Source: Aplysia californica
Taxonomy: Eukaryota > Mollusca > Gastropoda > Aplysiida > Aplysiidae
Length of the DNA: 32,547 bases
Direction of reading: 5' to 3'
Assembly (NCBI RefSeq): GCF_000002075.1
Contig: NW_004798155.1
Coordinates: 208,691 to 241,237, forward strand
Made by a program: the position numbers and the translations under genes. The first letter of the stretch is position 1. Each line of letters begins with the position of its first letter. Below are positions 1-10,640 of this stretch, piece by piece. The notes beneath the pieces are model-generated. The model did no database searches. It was not told the origin of the DNA and saw nothing but the letters and a program-made list of their open reading frames with translations.

Positions 1-199
1 TTTTTTCCTCAACAATGCATGGCCGTCGTGGACTTACTCGACTGCACCTGTAAAAAATAAACTAAATGGTCTATTTATCACCTTTTCTCATTGTACTATC
101 TGTTGGATACAGACGCTGACCATTTTTGGGGTGGAACACTGCTAGAAAATGTTGAAATGGTATAGGTTTACCGCCGCAATCACCACTATTGGGTTCATT

Positions 200-305
200 A
201 AGAGGCGGGACCTCCGAGTTTAACGCCCAAATGGAAATTTCGTGCAAAGTGCCTTTCCCAGGAACACAACCCGAGCCCGCAATCTCACGATTACGAGTCC
301 GGTAG
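200..305 (-). mobile_element. SINE-like fragment with degenerate tRNA-type head
   Basis: On the minus strand the segment reads like a decayed tRNA T-arm region (ACTCGTAATCGTGAGATTG, then a degenerate B box). It is followed by a body containing TTCCTGGGAAAGGCACTTTG, a layout seen in many invertebrate tRNA-derived SINEs. Both ends are unclear, and bases 1-199 show nothing else recognisable. Confidence 0.45.
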
Positions 306-361
306 GATACTACTAGGGAGAGAGACTACTGTGGACTGACAACATAAATTTTGAATCCCGA

Positions 362-598
362 GTGGGGAGAAATTTTTCTCGAGGATCTTGGTCTTTCTGC
401 TGGGATGTTGCATCCCTTTGCATGAAGGAGACCCAAGTTCAATTCCTGAGTCGGGGAGATATTTTCATCAAGCATCTCGGTCTTTCTGCTAGGATGATGT
501 ATCCCTCTCAGTCAGGGTTGGCTCTGACGGGCATGGTTGAAGCCTGCCTCCTAAATGATCTAAATTGCGTTGATGAGGGCATAAAAATAAATTAATTT
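362..598 (+). mobile_element. tRNA-derived SINE with partly duplicated body
   Basis: A Pol III B-box-like sequence (AAGTTCAATTCC, 435-446) sits in the middle. The body, with GGTCTTTCTGCT-GGATG and GCCTGCCTCCTAAATGATCT, ends in an A-rich ATAAAAATAAATTAA tail. The same body and 3' end recur inverted at 25702-25921, which defines the family. The segment 364-416 repeats as 451-507, so this copy looks like a dimer: a truncated body followed by a head-and-body unit. Its open reading frame is incidental. Confidence 0.72.
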
Positions 599-1016
599 AA
601 AGGTTAAAAAAACCCAACAGGGCTTCACATAATGTTGACATCAAACCGTAATAAGAGTTAGATTTTTGTCCTGTATCACAGCATCTTGATTAACAGACAA
701 CATTAACAGTACATTCAGTATGCAATTCTCACAAAGGAATTGCAATTTTTTTTTACAAAAGTCAAGATATATTGATTATATTGAATGAATTTTAACATTC
801 CAACACAGAGAAATACAAACGGCGCGCGCATGCAAAACTAGATATAAAAAACAAAAAAAATCAATAGATATCACCACAGATACTTCCAAGATAAAAACAA
901 ATTTCAGAATGGAAATTTAGTTTCCACTTCATGGCACACATGAATCATATCTCTCATCATAACAAATGATAAAGACAAACAAAAGAGAGAGAGCATAACA
1001 GGCCAATTCCACCTAA
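599..1016. other. AT-rich intergenic sequence, nothing recognised
   Basis: No coding similarity, RNA gene or repeat shared with the rest of the window was seen. A short GGCGCGCGCATGC word at about 820 is the only GC-rich patch. Confidence 0.5.
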
Positions 1017-1018
1017 TA

Positions 1019-1190
1019 CAGTCGAACCTGTTCTAATGGCCACCTGTCTAAGACAATCCCCTGTACAAACGGCCACTTCCCACACTATGTTTTTTCTGTT
1101 CCAATAACACTATCCAAGACGTCCATCTGTTTAAGACAACCATTGTGTTGTCTGCAACAATGGGTAGCTGTCTTAGACAATTTCGATTGT
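1019..1190 (+). mobile_element. pogo/Tigger-like MITE remnant, copy 1
   Basis: A TA dinucleotide (1017-1018) precedes CAGTCGAACCTGTTCTAATG, the CAGT-plus-TA start usual for pogo-type ends. GGCCACCTGTCTAAGACAAT follows. An inverted-type copy of the inner motif (GCTGTCTTAGACAATTTCG) lies near 1167-1185. A diverged copy is at 2767-2946. No transposase coding is present. Confidence 0.55.
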
Positions 1191-1323
1191 AAGTCAAGTC
1201 CATCATCAGCTTGACAGGTTGGCAGAACATTTACTTGATCTTTGAAACTTACACAAAACGATTTTTGATTGAATGATTCCCCTCACCCCACTCCCAAACA
1301 CACATACACCCATTCCTCTTTCT

Positions 1324-1472
1324 TTAGTTTTTGTAAGAGTCTTACAGCACTTGCAACACAAATAGGTCAAATAAGTACCTCAGATTAGATGTTTAACTAG
1401 AAAGTAACATTTGAACAAAATAAGGAGGAAAGATAAGGACAATAGATGTTTTAACGGAGCAAACAACATTAT
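1324..1472 (+). repeat. interspersed repeat family A, short form
   Basis: The copy starts with TTAGTTTTTGTAAGAGTCTTACAGCACTTGCAACACAAATAGG-type sequence and continues through the agattag..gtaac and ggaggaaagataaggac blocks to GGAGCAAACAACA. The same ordered blocks occur near 2056, 5838, 6777, 7107 and 16650. Long forms are at 25954 and 30655. No coding capacity; the class (SINE or LINE 3' region) is unresolved. Confidence 0.72.
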
Positions 1473-2055
1473 CCACTGCCTCTTTCTTTAAACAGCAGAC
1501 AAGATTATAACCAAATTTCAATTATATACCAGAACTGGTCTTTTAGGAAAATGATACATGATGTATACATGAGCAAATGGTGTTAGATTCACTAGCTGAC
1601 CAATAATGCAAAGTTAGTTAGCTACTAAAAATTAGACTAGACTAACTAACCATTAATGCAAAGCTAATTAGCTACTGTTTTTTTAGAAGAAAACTACTAA
1701 TTGCTCTTCTCTCAACTCTCCAAGCTTGCAAGGATATGAGACAACATAAGTTCACACTCATAAGAAAAGCAAAACGTTATGGCTCTCACAAAGCTAATAG
1801 ACAAGTTAGAATTTGGAAAAGCACAACACGATCAAAAGACCAAGCCTTATCAAGATATTGTTGACCAATCTTTTAATTTTATTTTTGTGCTAGTCCACTA
1901 GACGGTTTACTACAAAGTTTCTGTTCTACTCAACAGTCTACCACCAGACCAGTCTGACAATTGTTCTACTCGACGATCGATTTGTCTGCTAGAATCAACA
2001 ACCACAACCGACCCTAACCTTAACCCTAAACCTCGCCCCAAACTTAACCAACTCT
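1473..2055. repeat. intergenic; contains an imperfect tandem duplication at 1597-1677
   Basis: CTGACCAATAATGCAAAG..TTAGCTACT (1597-1629) is followed by CTAACTAACCATTAATGCAAAGCTAATTAGCTACT, a two-copy direct repeat with a period of about 45-50 bases. The rest of the interval, including a run of CCTAACC-like words near 2014-2030, shows no gene. Confidence 0.5.
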
Positions 2056-2236
2056 GTTTTAGCTTTAGTAACAGGGTTTTTTTCAGCACTTGCAACACAA
2101 ATAGATCATTATAAGTACTAAAGATTTGAGGTGTTTCTAGAGAGTATCATTCAAAGACAAGAAGAAGGAGGATGGATGTATGATAGGATAGAAGGAAGAA
2201 ACTACACCAGAGTGCCCACCAACCATCCACTTTGAC
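2056..2236 (+). repeat. interspersed repeat family A, short form
   Basis: The copy begins GTTTTAGCTTTAGTAACAGG and has GCACTTGCAACACAAATAGA, GAGGTGTTTCTAGAGAGTA and the 3' block ACACCAGAGTGCCCACCAAC. Blocks match the other short copies in order and spacing. Confidence 0.74.
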
Positions 2237-2766
2237 ACAGCACAGTTAGACCATGGTCCATCCAGGCAAAACATCAAATGGACTGGCACCTATTGTTTCC
2301 CTCCCCCCTACCCAGTTCAGTCACAGCAAAAAGAAGGTGAGCAAGCCCTGTGCTTCTCCACACATTAGCACAACCGTGAACACACTGTTGTACACAGTGC
2401 CCAAGAACAACTTCACATAGATAAAATAACAATCATAATGTAATTGTTTCCTAAACCGGAAATTCAGGCAGAAAAAAATTTAACTGTTCAGTTCTCTTGA
2501 TAATTACTAAAACAAAAAACATTACGGATCACAGTTGGAGTTTGCTTGAGTAAAAATAGAAGCACATTAACACAGTAACAGATATACAGTGCAGGGATAT
2601 AGTAAGACTGACAGACGGACAGGCAGAAGTAACATAAGGAAAGAAAAGAAGTCACATCTCCAAGTAGTGCCCTCCAACCGCCCACAATTTGAGGACCAGA
2701 ATGAAACAAGAAGTCGGCAGCTGGAATGTAGACCACTTTTCCAAATAAGAGACAGTGGAGTGACCA
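2237..2766. other. intergenic, nothing recognised
   Basis: Frames here are short and overlap each other on both strands without family similarity. No RNA gene or shared repeat was seen. Confidence 0.45.
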
Positions 2767-2946
2767 ACTACGGTCAAACTTGCTCTAACAGCAACGGGTT
2801 TCAGACAATCAACCGTACAAACAGCCACTTCCCATTTTCCCCCTTGCGCCTTTATAACATTATAATGACACTGTGTGAGACGGCCACCTGTCTCATACAG
2901 CCACCTTTCTCCTCGACAATGGCTGTCCGTCTTAGACAGTTTCAAG
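2767..2946 (+). mobile_element. pogo/Tigger-like MITE remnant, copy 2 (diverged)
   Basis: ACTACGGTCAAACTTGCTCT corresponds to the start of the 1019 copy (GTCGAACCTGTTCT). TACAAAC-GCCACTTCCCA and the CTGTC(C)GTCTTAGACA motif also occur in both, in the same order. It is more diverged than the 1019 copy, and its CAG start is altered. Confidence 0.5.
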
Positions 2947-3649
2947 AGGATTTCAAGTATTTTGTCCTTGGGAATTCACAATCTAGATCCCCTTCCCCCC
3001 TCCCCCCAAATGTCAGCTAAAACTTTTGGAAAAAGAAACATTTTTTTCAAAGTCACAAGCAAAACTTTTTAAAAAATATATATACAACTAACTCATAGAC
3101 AAAAATCAATTTTGTAAATATTTACCAGAGATACTAGACATGTATGATACATGTATAATAATAATTAAATGGGTGTCTGATATCTTCGCAAAGGAGAACA
3201 AATGCTATTAGTAAGACCAAAATAAGAGGAAACAAAACTGGTGAATATCTTCTCGTTTTTTGGACTATGTCTCTCTAAATAGGCCTATAGCATTGTCTCC
3301 TTCTTTTGACTTCTCTACAAATATATTCTATTTTTTTTGTTTCATAAAATATTTTTTCCTTAAACCATATCTAACAAATTGCCTGATCACTTTGTCAACA
3401 GTCATTAAGCAGATAAATCTTCCCAGGGCAAACTAGGTTAGGAAAGTGTTACAAATAATAGTAGACAGTATCTAGGTCGTCTGACCAAGAGCAATCAGTG
3501 TACACCAGATTGCTATCTGATAGCCTGCAGATAACACAACCCTGTGTAATTATAAATCGCTGCAAACAATAGACAGCACAGCACGCACTTCACTTCACTG
3601 CAGTAACACACGGGGTGATCCAGCCCACACAGAATAATCAAACGTGCAT

Positions 3650-3650
<1 letters not shown>
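2947..3650. other. AT-rich intergenic, nothing recognised
   Basis: Homopolymer runs of T, A and C. One TAGGCCTA word occurs at about 3280. No supported gene. Confidence 0.45.
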
Positions 3651-3705
<55 letters not shown>

Positions 3706-3720
3706 GCACACGCATACATG
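3651..3720. repeat. (CA)n microsatellite with CGCA interruptions
   Basis: There are about 25 pure CA units, then CGCACGCACACGCATACATGC. The alternating purine-pyrimidine tract explains the cysteine/valine-rich frame on the opposite strand. Confidence 0.95.
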
Positions 3721-3867
3721 CATACACTTTCATAGATCAGATTCGTGCACAAAGGAGATCATTCTTCTACTGACAAAGACGTACAACGCTTCAATACAAC
3801 TACCATAGTGGGGACTGTATATTATATACAATACTTGTTTGAAGTGGTAATGGCTGTCTGTGGTAGA

Positions 3868-4006
3868 AACAGAGAGAGAGGGAGAAGGGACGGGGGGAGA
3901 AATAAGAGAGAAAGAGAGAGCGAGTGAGATAGAGAGGAGTATGAGAGAGAGAGAGGGGGAGGGAAGAAAGAATGAGAGACAGTTCAGACAGGTGCATGAG
4001 ACAGAT

Positions 4007-4056
<50 letters not shown>

Positions 4057-4140
4057 AGAGAGAGTCACATAGAGACATAGAAAAAGAGCGAAATAGACAG
4101 ACAGACAGAGTATGCAAGAAAGAGAGACCAAAAGAGATAA
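3868..4140. repeat. GA-rich simple repeat region
   Basis: Interrupted (GA)n, with the purest run at about 4009-4052. The apparent Ser/Leu-rich and Arg/Glu-rich frames on both strands are products of this low-complexity DNA and are not annotated as genes. Confidence 0.93.
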
Positions 4141-4546
4141 GGGAGGGGGGAGGTCAAAAGATATAGACAAACGTAAGAGAACGACTGAGAAAGAATTGCA
4201 CACCTAAACTCTTTTTCCTTGTAAAAAAGAAAACACACCTGAAATAATGTTAATGTTCCAACCTTTTCCCCATTTGCAAGCAAACCCAGTTCTCTACTAA
4301 TGCACCTTTCAAATCATAGATGGATAAAGATACTTTACAGCAAAATCGTCAGCCCTGCTAACAAATCTAAATTCCATTTCCATTACGGAACGTTGAGTTT
4401 GGATAAAACACAGAATAGGATTTTTTAAAATAGTTGCCTCAATCAAGAGGACACGGCTCTTTCAACGAAAGGTTATGAATTTCCCACACAGTCCCAGAGT
4501 CATGGTTCCCAATGACAAATAGCTGAGAAAGAGAATGAGAAGTGTA
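4141..4546. other. intergenic, nothing recognised
   Basis: No similarity to coding sequence or to other repeats in the window was noticed. Confidence 0.45.
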
Positions 4547-4709
4547 TGACTTCGCGACCCCAGTGCTTTCTTGTCCTATCTCCATTTTTTTTTTTTTTTA
4601 CATTGAAAATGTGACTTCTTCTTTGGCTCGTTCTTTGTTATAACAAACTGTTTTCACTGTTATTAAAAATGGAGATAGAACAAGAAAGCACTGAGGTCTC
4701 ATCGTGACT
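4547..4709. mobile_element. small hairpin MITE with ~28-bp inverted arms
   Basis: The left arm CAGTGCTTTCTTGTCCTATC (from 4561, continuing TCCATTTTT) pairs with the right arm ending at 4692 with one mismatch. Weaker pairing extends outward to about 4547 and 4709. The loop between the arms is about 75 bases and AT-rich. No coding. The family is unassigned, and only one copy was seen here. Confidence 0.7.
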
Positions 4710-4868
4710 TGTTCATTCCTACTGATATAACAAACAATACCCAACCTTCAGTCAGAAATAACGTGTTCCACAGCCAACCCCTTCAACTTTGAATCTCCAG
4801 ACAAACGAGGATGCTACTATATTTATATACTTATGTTTACTGTTTCTAGCCTCTGTCACCTTACGGTG

Positions 4869-5066
4869 TCAAGGGGAGAAGCAAACGTCTCTACTTTCTC
4901 CTGTTTGTTGTATCGCTTGATGCATGGTATCTAATGTTTCTCTGACCCCCTCTATCCATCTTTTCCTGGGCCTGCCTCTTTCTTTGTATCCATCTAATCT
5001 CTGGCTGTATGTTCTCGCCAATATACTGTCTTGAGCTAGACTTGACACATGTCTAAACCAAAGTTA
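4869..5066 (-). mobile_element. LINE (non-LTR retrotransposon) 3' coding remnant
   Basis: The minus strand translates as LWFRHVSSLAQDSILARTYS then RLDGYKERGRPRKRWIEGVR, then ETLDTMHQAI and a stop. The FRHV...R...GRPRKRW(I/V) arrangement is typical of the region after the reverse-transcriptase domain of Jockey/CR1-type elements. Only this C-terminal piece is present, so it is a 5'-truncated insertion. Confidence 0.72.
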
Positions 5067-5662
5067 TTCATTGTTTAAATACTGTAACTCACAGATATTA
5101 TTTAGATATAAATAAAACTAGGGCTGCCAGCATTTTTATTCGTAAACAACCCCCCCTCAACAACCCATTTACTTCAAATCTCCACACAAACATAGTCACT
5201 CTAACAAAAAGTACTAATTTAAATTAGATAAACAAAACTGAACATTATAAAAAGGATGTTTTCATATTTGTAAACAAACATCACTGCCCAACCCCCCCCC
5301 CCCCCCCCCTACCCCCTCCCTTTCCCCAGGTGAAACACAGAACCAACACAAAGTGATTAAGCTCTCTCTCTGGGGTGATCCCACCTTACAGTACACTGGC
5401 TTTGTGCCACAAAGCTGTTCTGCCCAGGCGGAGGGTAAACAGATGTTCACCTACCGACTGCTGGGCCAGAGAGAGAGAGAGATGATATTATTGGACAGCC
5501 CCACACACACACTCACACACAGATCTTTATAATTTTGGATTTCAGAATATCCAGGTCTGGGACTTGGAGCAGACATGGCCACAACGTGCAGTGCTCAATC
5601 CCTTTCAATTTTCGGGGTGGGTGTGGGGGGGGGGGGGGCTTGCTATGTACTTAATTTGAGCT
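5067..5662. other. intergenic with C- and G-homopolymers
   Basis: A poly-C run lies at about 5287-5309 and poly-G at about 5626-5638, with short GA and CA tracts near 5468 and 5501-5520. The short frames crossing them are not credible genes. Confidence 0.5.
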
Positions 5663-5721
5663 GTTTTAGCTTTAGTATTAGTCAAAAAAACTTTAGATCA
5701 CTTGCACCACAAATAGGTTCA
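5663..5721 (+). repeat. family A repeat, head only
   Basis: GTTTTAGCTTTAGTATTAGT and CACTTGCACCACAAATAGG match the 5' block of family A, after which similarity stops. Confidence 0.6.
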
Positions 5722-5811
5722 TACATTATTGTCAGCTTTATTTTTCTCTTCATATTGATATTCTTTTAAATGAAAGCAACATTACAATTTAAATTGTATG
5801 TTCTACATGTG

Positions 5812-5837
5812 CTTATCTTCAGAATGCTGAAGATAAG
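5812..5837. repeat. perfect 11-bp hairpin with 4-nt loop
   Basis: CTTATCTTCAG, AATG, CTGAAGATAAG. It lies directly at the edge of the next family A block (AGAGGTGTTACTAGAGAG). No T-run follows on either strand that would make it a terminator. Confidence 0.6.
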
Positions 5838-6160
5838 AGGTGTTACTAGAGAGGGTTTTTTTGTTTTTTTTCCTAGTAGAGATTTTACGGCGCTCGCAAC
5901 TGCATAAGGTCATATGGGCGCCAAAAGATTAGAGATGTTACAAGAAAGTAACAAACATAAAAAAGAAGGAGGGGGAGATCAGGACGATAGATATTTGATA
6001 GGAAAGAAGGAGCAAACCACACCAGAGCACCCGCCAACCACCCACTACTAGAGAGTAACATACAAAGTAAAGAAAAGGAGGAAGAAATGAGAAAGATAGA
6101 TATTTGATGGGAAAGAACAAGCAAACCACACTTGAGCACCCACCAACCATCCATCAACTG
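5838..6160 (+). repeat. family A repeat, short form, with duplicated 3' half
   Basis: A full short form starts near 5873 (TAGAGATTTTACGGCGCTCG, CAACTGCATAAGGTCATATG) and ends in ACACCAGAGCACCCGCCAAC. The 3' half (tactagagagtaacatac through GAGCACCCACCAACCATCC) then repeats at 6048-6152. This head plus two 3' halves suggests insertion into, or unequal exchange with, another copy. Confidence 0.72.
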
Positions 6161-6304
6161 CTGCATACTAATTACTATTTCGCAACTGCTTTTTTTCCTG
6201 GATGTTTTAATTTAGTTGAAAAGAAAGTGGAAAGCAAAGAAAAGGTAGACCTACAAGATGAAGGGAAGAGAACACAGTGAACAAACTTTTGACACGAGCA
6301 CAAT
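6161..6304. other. spacer before the minisatellite
   Basis: A short AT-rich segment with no recognisable element. Confidence 0.4.
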
Positions 6305-6770
6305 CAACACAAACAAACTATCAGGGGAACTGTGATTCACAGCAAACTATCAGCGGGACAATACTTAGAGAGCAAACTATCAGGGGAACTGTCGTAGATA
6401 GTAAACTGTCAGGGGAACTGCCATACACAGCACAAACTATCAGGGGGACAATACTTAGAGAGCAAACTATCAGGGGAACTGTCGTACACAGCAAACTATC
6501 AGGGGAACTGTCGTACACAGCAAACTATCAGGGGAACTGTTGTACACAGCAAACTGTCAGGGGAACTGTCGTACACAGCACAAACTATCAGGGGGGACAA
6601 TACTTAGAAAGCAAACTATCAGGGGAACTGTCGTACACAGAAAACTATCAGGGGGACAATACTTAGACAGCAAACTGTCAGGGGAACTGTCGTACACAGC
6701 AAACTATTTGGTGGACCGGGACAATACTAAGTGAACTATCAGGGGAACTGTCGTAGTCAAAGATGGCAAA
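6305..6770. repeat. ~30-bp minisatellite with two unit types, ~15-16 copies
   Basis: All units open with CAAACTATCAGGGG or CAAACTGTCAGGGG. Type 1 continues AACTGTCGTACACAG; type 2 continues GACAATACTTAGAGAG. Type 2 units sit at about 6349, 6438, 6591 and 6643, interspersed among type 1 units. Near-multiples of three keep frames open on both strands, which explains the long Leu/Ser/Gly-containing frames. A decayed unit is at about 6980-7000. Confidence 0.93.
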
Positions 6771-6776
6771 CTGTCA

Positions 6777-6950
6777 GTTTGGGTTTTCACAGCACTTGCA
6801 ACACAATTAAGACCATATAAGTACCATAGATTAGAGGTGTAACTAGAAAGTAACATAAAAAGAAAAGAAAAAGAGGTAAGGATGATAGATGTTTGATAAT
6901 ATAAGAAAAGAGGAGCAAACCACACCAGAGCAACCATCAACCATCCCCAA
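6777..6950 (+). repeat. family A repeat, short form
   Basis: GGGTTTTCACAGCACTTGCA, AGATTAGAGGTGTAACTAGA, GGATGATAGATGTTTGATAA and CACACCAGAGCAACC occur in family order. The copy abuts the end of the minisatellite. Confidence 0.74.
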
Positions 6951-7106
6951 TTCCACGGGACTGTTGTAGTTTAGTCATACGACAAACTATAAGACGGACT
7001 GCCATGGATATATTATATTCCAATAAACAAAACTGAATAAATAAAATAACAACCAGAGTACAATGGAAAATACATTCTAAAAAGCAATGTTAGAAAAAAG
7101 AAATAG

Positions 7107-7290
7107 GTTTTAGTTTAGTTTTAGTAAGAGTTTTATGGCACTCGCAACACAATAAGGTCATATAAAAGTGCCGAAGATTAGGCGTTATAAGAGAGTAACA
7201 AACACAAAAAAAAGGAGGAGAGATATAAGGACGACAGATGTTTGATAGGGAAGAAGGAGCAAACCACACCAGAGCACCCGCCAGCCACAA
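7107..7290 (+). repeat. family A repeat, short form
   Basis: The best preserved short copy: GTTTTAGTTTAGTTTTAGTA, GGCACTCGCAACACAATAAG, GGACGACAGATGTTTGATAG and CACACCAGAGCACCCGCCAG. Confidence 0.77.
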
Positions 7291-9909
7291 ACAGGAATAG
7301 AAGGAGACCAGAGCCCACATCAACAACCAGCTGTGTGAAACAAGGACTCCATTCTTCCATACAGAACAGACACCAGTTGTCTTCTATTTTAAACGATTCA
7401 CATGAGATGAGCAAAAAGGTTAACTTCAAACAGTAGCACAAAGGAAACTTGTTCTCATAGAAATGAAAGAAGAAATAATTGAGGTGTTAACGGTTTCACA
7501 AAAATACGTGGTCACCCCACGTAGAACAGACCAGGCTCCCAAATCAGCGTGAGCGTAACTCTTTAAAATTTCGTTTCAGGGGTTTGCATACGCTTTAAAA
7601 CGTGCGTCTGGCAAGCCTCATTCTCAGCCCAGTCAATGATTTTTGATTGGCCCAACCACCCCCCCCCCCCAACTCCAAGTGGACACAACTCTAATTCTGG
7701 ACAATATTACTTATCTATTTCTTGTTGTTACAATGAAACCTTACAGTTAATTAAAAATCGTTAGCATTCAATCATAGTCATGGTCACTCTGTGTGTGTAT
7801 GTGTGAATGTGCATGTGAGTTAAATGTTTACACGATGCAAACATTCTTACTACTATAAAATTAGGAGTTATAACTGACTTCTGAGGATTAGTTTGTCAGA
7901 CCGGAACAAACAAAACCAACAACCCTTTAAGTTTCTAAAACAAGGGTGTAAATACCCTTTAAGATAGAAAACCAAAGGGTGAATGAACCTGTTAAGTTGG
8001 CCTGAAAAGGGGAGCCCTGAACATGTAACAAAACAACAACAACAACAAGGGAAAGGCAGAATCTAGAAAGAAACAAAAACAGGCAAGCTTTAGACCCATG
8101 AGAGTTCTCGCATTGCTCACACTGATAAAAAACAACAACAGGAAAACACCACTACAACTACAAAAATACTTCAACGAATAACAAATAGCTGCTCCCCCCC
8201 CCCCCCCCCTTTATAGTGAATTTTCACTTTTTACAAGTTGTTAAAGAGTACAGTGGCTGAACAAGTTTACCTGAAAGTAAGCAAAAAAGAGAAAAGAAAA
8301 GAAGAGAAAAAAAGAGTAGAGCACCGCCTTGAAACAATCATCCAGATCAACATCACTACTGCCCACCTTGTCCATGAGTGGCACAACATTGAATTGTTAC
8401 AGTTATAAAGTCAGTTGATTTTCTATATTGTTAATTGATAAAACCATAAGTAGTACTAACTTCAGCAAGGCAGAAATCCATTTCTTGGAATCAGGTAATA
8501 AACATACACTACTCTCATGATTCAAGAACTAGTTCATCATTCATGTACTCTGAATGTCAAAACTGAAAGTAGCTCTGTGCCACCATGCCCAAAATGTTGC
8601 GAGTCCTGTGAAATCTGACTTCAGGCTTCCTGCTATTGTAAATGTCGCAGGAGTTTTTTTTGCATAGCAGAACATATATCACTAGACAGGCAGACAAGAA
8701 TATATCAAAGATTCATGAAATAATATTGCAATCACCCGTTGCACAAATAAAGTAAAATATCAGGAAATACTGGAACTCTTAAAAAAGAAAAAAAAGGGTA
8801 TATATATATTATGTTGTTATGATGAAGTCAAATAAAAATGACTTCACCAGAGCAATTACACATTTTAATTAATGTCTTTTATTGCAAAGGTTTTACAAAT
8901 TTAAGCTGGAACGTGAGGTATACATGAGGTAACTAACACAGGGTCACCCAAAAGTCGTTTAGTAACGTTTCAATATTTGTGTGAAGGACCTGAAAATACA
9001 ACTGATTATAATTAACTGATCTTGACATTATAATCTAGACAGGAGAGAATTTTAATTTCTGATTCTCACTTACGATTCTTTTAAAAACACTATAATAAGG
9101 AATATAATACGATATTTGTTTCATTGTCAAGTTTTGTTTTGGAGAACCCTGTATCAGCGGCCGTCGGTGGATGTGAAGTGAACTGTTGGCAAATTATATC
9201 AAAACGTGAGAGATCTAAGGCAGTTTTTAGAGGTCACTGTTCTGGTTCATATAAAACAGTGGTGCGTCTGAGCAACACTCTCATCATATGAACCCTTTAA
9301 AAAATGAAATTCAAAGCCACAGATCAGAACCTCACACAGACACAGACAACCTTCAAAATACATTGTGTAGAATCAAATCACACCACAGTCTGCACTAGTC
9401 TACAGACTAAACAAACAAACAAACAAAAAAACCAAACAAAGCGGAGAAATGACCTGGGATAGGACAGACAGCAATTTTAGCCTCAGTTATTGCCAAACCC
9501 ATTTCTTTCAACATCACCAAAATCATGCACTTCTACACTTCCGACTCATTCCTCTTCTATCAAAACTTATTTGCTCTGAATTTTTTTTAAATGGGTTAAC
9601 GAGGTCACTTTATCTTTCTTTTCTGCAAAACTTGGTGTACAAGCATGCACATACAGGACACACATGCTCTAGATAGAATTTTACTGCTTAAAAAAATCTA
9701 CTCCTAAAAAATAATGGGTTTGACAAAACCACCCACTGGGAACATAAGTATTTTTATGTTCCACATGCAGTTTATAATAAGGAAATGGTCTATCTACCTT
9801 TGACTGTACCTCTCGGTTTTCCTAAAGGATGAACAAGGTAGAGTTGACAGAAAAAGAACATCATGTCTATGCATCATTTGATAAATCAATGACGGAATAA
9901 ATATATATA
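7291..9909. other. 2.6 kb intergenic, no gene; small tandem repeat at 7922-7987
   Basis: No conserved coding block was found on either strand. Within it, ACCCTTTAAGTTTCTAAAAC..AGGGTG (7922-7950) is repeated imperfectly at 7953-7982 (period about 32). Poly-C runs lie near 7660 and 8192. An inverted repeat TGAAGTCA/TGACTTCA spans about 8823-8845. The minus strand reads GCAATAAAAG near 8880, a possible but unsupported poly(A) signal. Confidence 0.5.
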
Positions 9910-10047
9910 NNNNNNNNNNNNNNNNNNNNNNNNNNNNNNNNNNNNNNNNNNNNNNNNNNNNNNNNNNNNNNNNNNNNNNNNNNNNNNNNNNNNNNNNNNN
10001 NNNNNNNNNNNNNNNNNNNNNNNNNNNNNNNNNNNNNNNNNNNNNNN
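9910..10047. other. assembly gap (138 N)
   Basis: Runs of N follow ATAAATATATATA, so the gap probably interrupts a TA microsatellite. Frames translated across it are meaningless. Confidence 0.99.
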
Positions 10048-10640
10048 TCACATACAATAGGACCTGTCATACAGTCATACCCATTTTGTTAGACAAGGAA
10101 TCTCCCCTGCTGTTCCCTTACTTGGAAAGTGAACTAAAAAACACCCCACAATTTTCTTTTGCCTACAATGTATGACATTCAGGATGAGACAGTAATCACA
10201 CATTACTACACAGGAAACATCAACTTGAATCCTCTTAGTCTTAAACAACCCAAAGTCTCCCATCTCGTATCATCACGAGACACCCCCCTCCCTTTTTAAA
10301 AAATGAACACTCGGGAGGGACCAGGAAATTGTAGTCCTATAAAACCATTCACAGTGGTCAAAGAAGAAACACATACGGTGAATTTTAAAAGCATTAAGCG
10401 AAAGGAAATTCAACGACAAAAGTATCTGCTACAATTTGTTTTAAAATTTAAAAAGACAGTTGGGTCCTTTCCCTCCCCCCCTAACTTCAAATGACTTCAA
10501 TTTTGGTCCGCTATTTGTGAGGTGTGCTGTCAAAATGGGTTAATTTTCGGATTTGAGCCCTATAGGAAGAGACACATCATGCTCTAACAGGTGAAGAATT
10601 TACAATTTATAAGTATGAAATAATAAAAGGCATGTTATAA
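10048..10640. other. intergenic; carries a ~40-bp block shared with 18350-18391
   Basis: TTACAATTTATAAGTATGAA, then ATAATAAAAGGCATGTTA (10598-10636), lies just before the MITE and recurs nearly unchanged at 18350. No gene was recognised in the interval. Confidence 0.5.

Noticed and set aside
2589-3020. 143-codon plus-strand frame
   Set aside because: It overlaps the pogo-like MITE remnant; no protein family resemblance and several overlapping frames on the other strand.
3730-4203. Ser/Leu-rich frame of 157 codons on the minus strand and Arg/Glu-rich frames on the plus strand
   Set aside because: Direct translation of the (GA)n tract; no family similarity or splice context.
6277-6666. 129-codon frame over the minisatellite
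   Set aside because: Near-30-bp units keep the frame open by arithmetic; both strands are open and unit-type variation disrupts a consistent peptide repeat.
6305-6770. CRISPR-like array
   Set aside because: Units are contiguous with no unique spacers, and the genome is animal.
8865-8890. 3' end of a minus-strand gene suggested by AATAAA
   Set aside because: No coding exon was found upstream on that strand before the assembly gap.
9794-10070. Frames crossing the N run
   Set aside because: They consist mostly of unknown residues in the assembly gap.
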